DNA of 14,100 nucleotides, taken from assembly GCA_046482855.1 (NCBI GenBank), contig JAWOEH010000094.1:1-14100 (forward strand). The letters are read 5' to 3'. The notes under the pieces were generated by a model, which saw only the letters and a program-made list of their open reading frames with translations, had not been told where the DNA came from and searched no databases. Below are positions 1 through 6,801 of this stretch, in pieces. This DNA comes from CAYVSF01 sp046482855. Lineage in GTDB: Bacteria; Bacteroidota; Bacteroidia; Bacteroidales; UBA12077. Made by a program: the position numbers and the translations under genes. How positions within the stretch are numbered: position 1 is the stretch's first letter; each line of letters starts with the position of its first letter.

Positions 1-921
1 CTTTTCTTTGCCTATAGCAATTTTGCTTTTCGGGCCTTTTACATTGGCATTGGCCATACGCGTGTCATTACCTTTACTACCGCTTTTATGGCTGTGGTGA
101 ATGTGGTGTTGGACTATGCGCTCATCTTTGGGCATTGGGGCTTTCCAAAAATGGGACTCGAAGGAGCTGCTTTGGCCTCGGTGATTGCCGAAGCTTCCGC
201 ATTGCTTTTCTTTATGGCCTATACGCGCTGGTTTATCCGACGAAACGACTATGGGTTGTTTCGCTTTTCTGCCTTTAATGGCGAGTTGTTTGGTCGTATT
301 TTTCGCATCAGTCTGCCCATGATGATGCAGAACCTGCTTTCGTTTGTGGGGTGGTTTTGTTTCTTCATATTTGTTGAGAAGATGGGCGAGATGCCACTGG
401 CTATTTCCAATGTAGTGCGGAGCATTTATGTGATTATGCTCATTCCCATAATGGGGTTTTCATCGGCTACCAACACGCTGGTAAGCCTGCTTATAGGGCA
501 GGAGCGGACCAATGAGGTGCCTTCGCTTGTGGCAAAAATTATGCGTTTCTGTCTGGTGCTGGTCATTGGGTTTGTTGCTGTTAATATGATCTTTCCGGAA
601 CAGATTCTTTCCGTATATAGCGAAAATCCCGAGCTTATTGCCGGAGCCCGCCCCGTATTGCGTGTTGTAAGTATCAGTGCCTTATTTCTGGGAACGGGGC
701 TCGTGCTGTTTAGCGGTGTATCGGGGACAGGTAGTACGCAAATGTCGTTTATTATTGAGGCTGTTGGTGTTACTTTTTACGTGGGGCTAACCTGGGTGCT
801 TACCTACTTTGTTCAGGATATTGCCTGGGTGTGGGCTGTTGAGATTTATTACGGGGCTTTTATAGGGAGTATTTCCTATCTGTACCTGTTGCGAGGCAAT
901 TGGCGAAACCGGGTGGTGTAA
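1..921 (+). CDS. MATE-family efflux transporter, C-terminal part
   Basis: The reading frame is open from the first base of the window, so this is the last 306 residues of a longer protein (MATE proteins are usually about 450 residues). The visible part is strongly hydrophobic, with about eight membrane helices separated by short loops. Segments such as 'VNVVLDYALIFGHWG', 'PKMGLEGAALASV' and 'RISLPMMMQNLLSF' are typical of the inter-lobe region and the start of the second six-helix lobe. Known members are inner-membrane antiporters that expel drugs or metabolites using an H+ or Na+ gradient; the substrate here cannot be told. The gene runs toward the histidine kinase, and the two stop codons are only 14 bases apart with no clear terminator between them. 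Family assignment is good; substrate is unknown. Confidence 0.85.
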   Translation, partial: LFFAYSNFAFRAFYIGIGHTRVITFTTAFMAVVNVVLDYALIFGHWGFPKMGLEGAALASVIAEASALLFFMAYTRWFIRRNDYGLFRFSAFNGELFGRIFRISLPMMMQNLLSFVGWFCFFIFVEKMGEMPLAISNVVRSIYVIMLIPIMGFSSATNTLVSLLIGQERTNEVPSLVAKIMRFCLVLVIGFVAVNMIFPEQILSVYSENPELIAGARPVLRVVSISALFLGTGLVLFSGVSGTGSTQMSFIIEAVGVTFYVGLTWVLTYFVQDIAWVWAVEIYYGAFIGSISYLYLLRGNWRNRVV

Positions 922-935
922 GTGATTCATTTTCA

Positions 936-2291
936 TTAGATGTACAGGTTGAAAGTGGTACCCTGTTGATTTGAAAAAACCGATAATTTCCCTCCATGTA
1001 ATTGTGCTATTTGTCTGGAAAGACTTAAACCAATGCCCGACCCATTTTCTTTTGTTGTAAAAAAGGGAACGAATATCTCCTCCTGCAGATCTTCCGGTAT
1101 ACCCCTGCCTGTATCACTCACTTTTATATGGCAATGCACTTCCTTGTATGGCGTTGCATCGATAGAAATATGACGTCTGACACTATTCGGAAGTTCCTGC
1201 ATGGCTTCCATGGCATTGTTGATTAAATTAAGGAGGACTTGTTCCAGCTGATGCTGATCGCATTTCAGAGATAAACTCTCAGGGGCAATCTTATACTCAA
1301 TGGTAATTTGGGCTTTGTTAAGATCTTCCTTTTTCAGTTGAACGATATTGGCAATGAGGGTTTGGGCAGGGATTTCTTTTACTAAAGGTTTGGGCAGGTG
1401 TGCCAGGCTTTTAAAATTATTCACAAAGTCCAACACGGCATGGCCTCTCTCTTCAATGAGATCAAGGCCGGTTACAGCTTGTTCAAGTTTCTCATCCGAG
1501 AGTTTATTCGCAGCAACGATGGTGTTGTTTTCTATGAAAAATTGACCAATTGTGCTGGTGAGCGAAGTTACAGGCGTTATTGCATTGGTGATTTCATGTA
1601 TTAGTACGCGCATAAGTTTTTGCCAGGATCCGGCCTCTTGCTCATCCAGTTCTTTTGTAATATCCTGAAACGAAACCAGGTTTACCGTCTTTTCGGTAAA
1701 TTTTATCCGGGCAAGGCTTACCCTCAGTTGCGAAAGACCCTTGTTGCCTTTGAGCTTGTGAATCCGTGATGTTCCGGGCTCTAATTCCTGAATGGTGCTG
1801 GTTAGTCTGGGGTGGAATTGACGTAGTGTTGACAATGAGTGGATCGTGTGGATAGGTAATAATTGCTTTGCTGCCGGATTGATGAAGATAATTTTTTCAT
1901 TCTCATCAAATGCCAGTAATCCTATTTGTACGTGTTGAAGAATAAGATCATTAAACTGCACTTGTTCTTCTTTATCCTGCCAAGCTTGATGGATGATTTC
2001 ATTTATCTCTTTCAGAAAATAATTAAGATCTTTGAAAGCCGGATTTTGCACCTGTGAAGGGTGCATGGTGCCACTGTTCTCTTTAATGTGTGTAAGCAGT
2101 TTTCGTAATTCTTTGCCTTGTGCATTAATATAAGAAATCAGGTTCCAGGCCTGTAAAATCAGGATGATGAATGTGGTAACTATCGAATACCAATAGTTTG
2201 TTTGTACTGCAAGAAATGCTGCTAGTAAGGCTGTAAGAGCAATGAATACTACCCTTATAAGTACACCGATGTAGAACCCTTTAAAGTTCAT
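936..2291 (-). CDS. membrane sensor histidine kinase (PAS-HisKA-HATPase, NtrB/NtrY-like)
   Basis: This 451-residue protein has two membrane helices at about residues 9-28 and 33-51 with almost no periplasmic loop, so it likely senses a membrane or cytoplasmic signal. A linker and a PAS-like domain (about 115-215, 'GLLAFDENEKIIFINPAA') follow. The H-box is 'HEITNAITP' with the phospho-accepting histidine at 232. The ATP-binding domain shows an N-box 'NLINNAMEAM', G1 'DTGRGIP', F-box 'FVPFFTTK' and G2 'GSGIGLSLS'. All catalytic motifs look intact. Its start codon lies inside the end of the upstream response regulator gene (11-base overlap), which implies translational coupling and makes the two a cognate pair. 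By family, it would autophosphorylate H232 and pass phosphate to the regulator's aspartate. The signal is unknown. Confidence 0.93.
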   Translation of the reverse strand: MNFKGFYIGVLIRVVFIALTALLAAFLAVQTNYWYSIVTTFIILILQAWNLISYINAQGKELRKLLTHIKENSGTMHPSQVQNPAFKDLNYFLKEINEIIHQAWQDKEEQVQFNDLILQHVQIGLLAFDENEKIIFINPAAKQLLPIHTIHSLSTLRQFHPRLTSTIQELEPGTSRIHKLKGNKGLSQLRVSLARIKFTEKTVNLVSFQDITKELDEQEAGSWQKLMRVLIHEITNAITPVTSLTSTIGQFFIENNTIVAANKLSDEKLEQAVTGLDLIEERGHAVLDFVNNFKSLAHLPKPLVKEIPAQTLIANIVQLKKEDLNKAQITIEYKIAPESLSLKCDQHQLEQVLLNLINNAMEAMQELPNSVRRHISIDATPYKEVHCHIKVSDTGRGIPEDLQEEIFVPFFTTKENGSGIGLSLSRQIAQLHGGKLSVFSNQQGTTFNLYI

Positions 2292-3663
2292 ATTTCTTGA
2301 TTTTGTTGTACAGGGTTTTTCGGGTTATTCCCAATTCATTGGCTGTACGGTTTATATTTCCCTGGTTGCGCTTTAAGGCTGCTTTAACGGCTTTTCGCTC
2401 CAATTTACTAAGTGTTGTTACATCATTATAGGCGAATTTCGATGCTGAGGCCGATGGGTCGTGAGTAAATTTTAAATAGTTGCTTTTAATGACGGATGCA
2501 TCTGTCATGATGGTTGCATTTTCCATCATGTGTTGCAATTCCCGAATGTTTCCTGGCCAGGAATAGCTTCTAAGCCTTTTTAAAGCTTCATTAGCAATTT
2601 TTAAACCGGGTTTATTGTATTTTTTTCCATAGAATTTCAGAAAATAGTCAGCCAATAGCAAGATATCATCACCTCTCTCGCGCAAAGGAGGAAGGTGGAT
2701 TTCTATGGTATTGATACGAAATAGGAGATCTTGCCGAAAAAGTTGTTCCTGAATGAGTTGTGGCAAGGATTTATTGGTGGCAGTTATCAGCCTTACATCC
2801 ACCGGGATTGTTTTATTGGAGCCCAGTGGGGTAATGGTTCTGTTTTGTAATACGGTAAGAAGTTTGCTTTGCAAGGATACGGGTAAATTGCCAATTTCAT
2901 CAAGAAAGAGGCTGCCGCCCGAGGCGGTTTCAAAAAGGCCGATACGGTCCTCCTCGGCATGGGTAAAGGCTCCTTTTTTGTGGCCAAAAAGTTCACTCTC
3001 AAACAGGTTTTCGGACAAGGCATTCAAATCGGCATGAAACAGCGAAGCTTCTGCTCTATTGGATAACCTGTGGATTTCCCGTGCAATGAGTTCTTTGCCT
3101 GTGCCATTTTCACCAAGAATGAGCACGTTGGCATCGGTGGGCGCCACCTTCTTTACCTGCTCCAATACCTTTTTTATAGGCAGCGACTCCCCAATCATTT
3201 GGGAGTATTGTTTATTTACCTCTTGTGCTAACCGGTTTTGTGTTTGTTGTAATTTGGTAATTTGTAAGCGCGAGCGGCGGAGTTCGTAGGCCGATTTTAG
3301 TGTAGCGATGAGTTTCGCCGGCTCATAAGGCTTCTGGATAAAATCGGTAGCTCCTGCTTTCATTGCCTCTACTGCCAGTTGAATATCTCCATAGGCCGTT
3401 ATGAGAATGACTACTGCCTGAGGATCCTGTTCGCGGATTTTACGTAACCAGAATAAACCCTCGTTTCCGTTACGCGTGCCAGGCGAGAAATTCATGTCAA
3501 GCAGAATTACATCATACTTACCTGATTGGAGTTTGGAGGTGAATTTTGCAGGTTGGTTTATGGTGTCAATCTCTTTGAACTCTTGCCCTAAAATAAAGGC
3601 GAGTGATTTTAAAATGCCCATATTGTCGTCAACGATCAGAATACTTCCATTGATCTTTCCCAT
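2281..3663 (-). CDS. sigma-54-dependent response regulator, NtrC/AtoC type
   Basis: Residues are counted from the ATG at 3663 (460 aa). The N-terminal receiver domain (about 5-120) has the acidic pair D12-D13, phospho-acceptor D56 in 'VILLDMNF' and K111 in 'QKPY'. The central AAA+ domain has Walker A 'GENGTGKE' (184-191), a GAFTGA-loop variant 'GAFTHA' (231-236), Walker B 'GGSLFLDEIG' (D255-E256) and the 'LLFRIN' arginine region. A Fis-type helix-turn-helix is at the C-terminus (about 428-456, 'NINRTANELGITRKTLYNK'). By family it remodels sigma-54 RNA polymerase when phosphorylated. The frame also has an ATG at 3669, but an AAAGGA motif sits 7 bases before the 3663 ATG and only 1 base before the 3669 one, so 3663 is preferred. 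The gene is divergent from the FtsX-type permease, whose leader carries a sigma-54-like promoter. Confidence 0.94.
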   Translation of the reverse strand: MGKINGSILIVDDNMGILKSLAFILGQEFKEIDTINQPAKFTSKLQSGKYDVILLDMNFSPGTRNGNEGLFWLRKIREQDPQAVVILITAYGDIQLAVEAMKAGATDFIQKPYEPAKLIATLKSAYELRRSRLQITKLQQTQNRLAQEVNKQYSQMIGESLPIKKVLEQVKKVAPTDANVLILGENGTGKELIAREIHRLSNRAEASLFHADLNALSENLFESELFGHKKGAFTHAEEDRIGLFETASGGSLFLDEIGNLPVSLQSKLLTVLQNRTITPLGSNKTIPVDVRLITATNKSLPQLIQEQLFRQDLLFRINTIEIHLPPLRERGDDILLLADYFLKFYGKKYNKPGLKIANEALKRLRSYSWPGNIRELQHMMENATIMTDASVIKSNYLKFTHDPSASASKFAYNDVTTLSKLERKAVKAALKRNQGNINRTANELGITRKTLYNKIKKYEL

Positions 3664-3670
3664 TGCCATT

Positions 3671-3676
3671 TCCTTT
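3671..3676 (-). promoter_or_regulatory. ribosome binding site deciding the regulator start
   Basis: AAAGGA on the minus strand lies 7 bases upstream of the ATG at 3663 but only 1 base upstream of the in-frame ATG at 3669. The spacing supports the shorter protein. Most other genes in the window lack a clear Shine-Dalgarno sequence. Confidence 0.5.
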
Positions 3677-3744
3677 GATTTAACTGATAGCCTATTGAAC
3701 TGCTTGATTCAATATATCCGTGAATGTACGAAAAGCGTTTATTC

Positions 3745-3776
3745 TTTACACCCTTATGGGTAAAAAGTATACACTT
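3745..3776. promoter_or_regulatory. paired imperfect palindromes, candidate activator-binding site
   Basis: TTTACACCCTTATGGGTAAA (3745-3764) is a palindrome interrupted by one extra A. It is followed directly by AAGTATACACTT (3765-3776), which matches its own reverse complement at 10 of 12 positions. They lie about 65-95 bases upstream of the sigma-54-like site at 3839, a normal distance for an enhancer bound by an NtrC-type regulator, and just upstream of the regulator gene itself. The binding role is inference. Confidence 0.3.
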
Positions 3777-3838
3777 TGAGAGTTCTGATTTGTCGCTTAT
3801 TGTGTTTAAATGATAGTTTATTAGGGTGTTGTGTGTTT

Positions 3839-3853
3839 TGGCACTCAGGTTGG
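3839..3853 (+). promoter_or_regulatory. sigma-54 (-24/-12) promoter-like site
   Basis: TGGCAC, five bases, then TTGG matches the sigma-54 consensus TGGCAC-N5-TTGC at all positions except the final C of the -12 element. The spacing is exact. It points toward the ABC permease, whose chosen start codon lies 73 bases downstream. Its position next to a gene for a sigma-54 activator raises the likelihood that it is real; the G in place of C at -12 lowers it. Confidence 0.5.
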
Positions 3854-3926
3854 TAGTATATTTAAAGAAACTGTGCATTATCGTATGCCGGGAAGATTAT
3901 CACTATATTTAACCAATCGATTCGCT

Positions 3927-6338
3927 ATGAAGACTTTTTTCGCTCTGTTTTTTCGAATTACCATGCGCAACCGGGCTTTTGTTTTGTTAAACACACTCGC
4001 ATTAGCCGTTGGTATGGCTGTGTTTATCCTCATAATGCTTTGGGTAAAGAATGAATTTTTGTATGATAAATACAATGAAAACTATGATCGGATTGTACGG
4101 GTAAAGGTCGATTATAATCTAATGGGCGAGCGTGATGGTGCGGTGGCTAGTCCGGCTACATTGGCACGGGTGCTTCTGGAAGATTTTCCTGAAGTGGAGC
4201 ATGTTGTGCGTTTTCGGGATTATGCGACCGAAAAAATTACCTACGATAATAAGACCTATACCGATGTTGATGTGATTCATGCCGACTCTTCGGTGTTCGA
4301 CATCTTTTCGATTGAGTTAACTCGGGGGAATCCCGAGGTAGCCCTCACCCGACCCAATACCATTACCATAAGCGAATCGACGGCGCGTAGGTTCTTTGGT
4401 AATACCGATCCTGTGGGGCAGTTATTGCTGCTAAACAATGAGCGCACCTATGAGGTAACAGGTGTTTATGCGGATATTCCTGACCAGTCGCATTTTCATT
4501 TTGATTGTATTGCTTCGGTTTATGGTTTCTCTGAGGAGAGAGAGAATATATGGATTAGCTTTAATTTTCTTACCTATGTATTGTTGGCCGAGGATGCAGA
4601 TCATGCAGTATTTGAGCGCAAATTGGATATGCTTGTTGATCAGTATCTTGCCGAGCAATTCGAACAATGGCTTGGCTCCACATGGGAGGAAATAAAGGAG
4701 CAGGGTACCTGGTTTAAATTTAGCATTCAACCCTTAACGGATATTCATCTTCATTCGAATTATGCCGGCGATTTTGAAGTTAACGGCGACATCCGCTATG
4801 TGGTAATATTTGTGGTTACGGCTATCTTTATTTTGTTACTGGCCTGCATTAATTTTATCAACCTATCAACAGCAAAGGCTTTAGGTCGTTCGCATGAGAT
4901 AGGTGTGAAGAAAGTTTTTGGCGCACGTTTCCATCGCTTGGTTCTGAATCATTTGGGTGAGTCCTTTATTCTTGTTTTTTTGGCACACATTGTGGCCATG
5001 ATGATGGTGGAGCTTTCGCTGCCGTTGTTTAATATGCTGGCCGGTCAGCAATTAGCAATCGATTACAGCAGTCCTGATACTTACCTGGGGATTTTAGCCA
5101 TTGTTGTAGTTACCACCTTGCTGGCCGGAAGTTATCCTGCATTTTTTCTCTCGTCACGAAGTGCTCATGCAGCTTTGAAACGAATGCCTGCTATGGGAAC
5201 ACGTAAGTCACGATTACGCGATTTCATGGTTATTGGGCAATTTGTGATTTCTATTGTGCTGTTAAGTTGTACGTTGCTTCTGAATAAGCAGCTGCAATAC
5301 ATACAAAATAAGGATTTAGGGTTTGATAAGAATCAATTGCTTACAATCTGGAACACCGATCTGAGTATGCAACAAATGCATACCTTCCGCGAGGAGGTGT
5401 TAAAGAATCCACAGGTGGAGCAGGCTACCATCACCAGCTTTTTACCCATTCCTTCGGGAAGAGACAACAGAGTACTCTTTAAAGATGGCATTAAAACTAC
5501 CAATCTTACTTCTTACAATCTTATGTATATCGATGATACTTACCTGGAAACACTGGGCATTGACATTGTTGAAGGAAGAGGATTCTCGAGCGACTTTGCC
5601 GCGGACTCCTTGGCTATTGTCATCAATCGTACAGCTGCCCGGGCTTTTGGTTGGGAAGATCCAACAGGCAAAGTTGTGGGGGTGCCATTTGGCATTGATC
5701 AGATCCAGGAATACAAAGTTATTGGTGTTATTGAGGATTTTCATTATGAGTCGGTTCACAACGCTATAAAACCGCTGGTATGCTTTCTCCAACCTACCGC
5801 AGGAGCCATTACATGCCGATTAAAGACAACCGTTCCAACGCAGGAAGTGTTAACCTCCCTTCGCAGTTCATGGAGTAACGTTAATCCGGGGCAACCTTTC
5901 CAGTACACCTTCTTTCAAAATCGTCTGGCGCGTCTCTACGACTCTGAAGTCAAGTTAAGCCGGATATTAGCTGTTTTTACCATACTGGCCTTTTTTATTA
6001 GTTGTCTTGGATTAATCGGCTTAGCCATATTTACAACCGAACAGCGTAAAAAAGAGATTGGTGTGCGAAAGGTTGTAGGCGCCTCGGGATTTCAAGTAGG
6101 ACGGCTACTCTCTTTCGATTTAACAAGGCTTGTTCTCATCGCTTTTGTTATTGCTGCACCTACCGCGTACTTTGCCATGACCAACTGGTTTGAAAGCTTT
6201 GCTTACGCTACGAATGTTTCGTTGTGGGTATTTGTCATTGCCGGGTTGTTAAGCTATTTGGCCGGTTTACTTGCAATTGTCTACCAAGCCTCAATAGCTG
6301 CAGCAGCCAATCCGGTGGACACCCTTCGAGATGAATAG
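3927..6338 (+). CDS. MacB/FtsX-type ABC transporter permease (duplicated, ~800 aa)
   Basis: From the ATG at 3927 the protein has 803 residues. The frame is open for 32 more codons upstream, but 'MKTFFALFFRITMRNRAF' looks like the normal N-terminus of this family and the upstream part runs into the promoter-like site. There are about eight membrane helices: near 18-40, four between 290 and 455, and three between 678 and 790. The two large extracytoplasmic regions between them (about 41-289 and 455-677) are MacB_PCD-like. Each half carries the cytoplasmic coupling segment of FtsX domains, 'EIGVKKVFGA' (324-333) and 'EIGVRKVVGA' (710-719). Such permeases pair with a LolD/MacB-type ATPase and act mechanically on periplasmic or outer-membrane substrates rather than carrying solutes through a channel. 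No ATPase or HlyD-type partner is nearby. The divergent two-component system probably regulates it. Confidence 0.9.
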   Translation: MKTFFALFFRITMRNRAFVLLNTLALAVGMAVFILIMLWVKNEFLYDKYNENYDRIVRVKVDYNLMGERDGAVASPATLARVLLEDFPEVEHVVRFRDYATEKITYDNKTYTDVDVIHADSSVFDIFSIELTRGNPEVALTRPNTITISESTARRFFGNTDPVGQLLLLNNERTYEVTGVYADIPDQSHFHFDCIASVYGFSEERENIWISFNFLTYVLLAEDADHAVFERKLDMLVDQYLAEQFEQWLGSTWEEIKEQGTWFKFSIQPLTDIHLHSNYAGDFEVNGDIRYVVIFVVTAIFILLLACINFINLSTAKALGRSHEIGVKKVFGARFHRLVLNHLGESFILVFLAHIVAMMMVELSLPLFNMLAGQQLAIDYSSPDTYLGILAIVVVTTLLAGSYPAFFLSSRSAHAALKRMPAMGTRKSRLRDFMVIGQFVISIVLLSCTLLLNKQLQYIQNKDLGFDKNQLLTIWNTDLSMQQMHTFREEVLKNPQVEQATITSFLPIPSGRDNRVLFKDGIKTTNLTSYNLMYIDDTYLETLGIDIVEGRGFSSDFAADSLAIVINRTAARAFGWEDPTGKVVGVPFGIDQIQEYKVIGVIEDFHYESVHNAIKPLVCFLQPTAGAITCRLKTTVPTQEVLTSLRSSWSNVNPGQPFQYTFFQNRLARLYDSEVKLSRILAVFTILAFFISCLGLIGLAIFTTEQRKKEIGVRKVVGASGFQVGRLLSFDLTRLVLIAFVIAAPTAYFAMTNWFESFAYATNVSLWVFVIAGLLSYLAGLLAIVYQASIAAAANPVDTLRDE

Positions 6339-6395
6339 GACGTCTGCTTAGTTCGGGAAAGTGGAATAAAGCACATTTTTAGCACATTTCTTCAA

Positions 6396-6423
6396 AAAAG
6401 GGAGCCTCGCCACGCTCCCTTTT
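6396..6423 (+). terminator. intrinsic terminator after the ABC permease
   Basis: AAAAGGGAGC, an 8-base loop, then GCTCCCTTTT forms a 10-bp perfect stem whose 3' side ends in a T run. It lies 58 bases after the permease stop codon. The flanking A and T runs would let it work on either strand, but only the plus strand has a gene running into it. Confidence 0.85.
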
Positions 6424-6447
6424 CCATTACTATCGTCAATATTGTTA

Positions 6448-6652
6448 TTGCCGTACTTGATTGTCCGCTTTTAAGCATAAGAGGCTATTATTATGCACAA
6501 AATCAATTATTTGCCCCAGACCCTAAAGGGTGTAATTGATTTTCTTCTCTCCCTTTAGGCCGAGGCAATAGAAGAACCGCAGCGAAGCGGAGCTCGACGA
6601 AGTCAAAATCAAGAAATGCATTATGCATAAAAGCGGACATACATTTGCCGTA
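6448..6652. repeat. 8-bp target-site duplication TTGCCGTA around element copy 1
   Basis: TTGCCGTA occurs at 6448-6455 directly before the element and again at 6645-6652 directly after it. It differs from the duplication around copy 2, as expected when an element inserts at two unrelated sites. Confidence 0.85.
6456..6644 (+). mobile_element. MITE-like non-autonomous element, copy 1 (189 bp)
   Basis: The element begins CTTGAT and ends TACAT. Just inside are terminal inverted repeats: TGTCCGCTTTTAAGCATAA at 6462-6480 pairs with the complement of TTATGCATAAAAGCGGACA at 6621-6639, with one mismatch in 19. The core holds the perfect inverted repeat AAAATCAATTA (6499-6509) / TAATTGATTTT (6533-6543) around the near-palindrome ACCCTAAAGGGT. 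A second arm, CCCTTTAGG, is at 6551-6559. No reading frame of coding quality lies inside. Compared with copy 2 it carries about 30 extra bases (6577-6606) that form a small CCGC/GCGG hairpin, and lacks 2 bases just before them; elsewhere only a few bases differ. By structure it is a miniature inverted-repeat element mobilised in trans. The transposase family is not identified; 8-bp duplications are made by several, such as ISL3, IS66, IS256 and ISAs1. Confidence 0.88.
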
Positions 6653-6801
6653 TACCCGAAAAGAAAGACAATTTTTTTCTGATATTTTGTATCTTCAGAG
6701 AACAACCACCCATTGTTGCTGTTATGATTGTAATAATTGTTTTTTTTGACGACTTGTACATGAAAGTCGGGAAAAAGGATAAAAAAGTATTACTAGCAAC
6801 T

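Noticed and set aside
3831..3926. N-terminal extension of the ABC permease
   Set aside because: It overlaps the sigma-54-like promoter and does not look like the start of this family; 'MKTFFALFF' at 3927 does. An intermediate ATG at 3885 is possible but not supported.
6462..6639. Reading the element as an intrinsic terminator or riboswitch
   Set aside because: The folded structure is explained by transposon-type terminal repeats with exact target duplications, and no T run follows the stem.
6690..6697. TATCTTCA as a -7 promoter element for the P-type ATPase
   Set aside because: It matches TAnnTTTG only partly and no TTTG lies at the usual spacing upstream, so it is not called.
6523..6705. 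Minus-strand 60-codon reading frame over element copy 1
   Set aside because: It is formed by the repeat's palindromic text, is not open in the same way in copy 2, and has no recognisable protein features.
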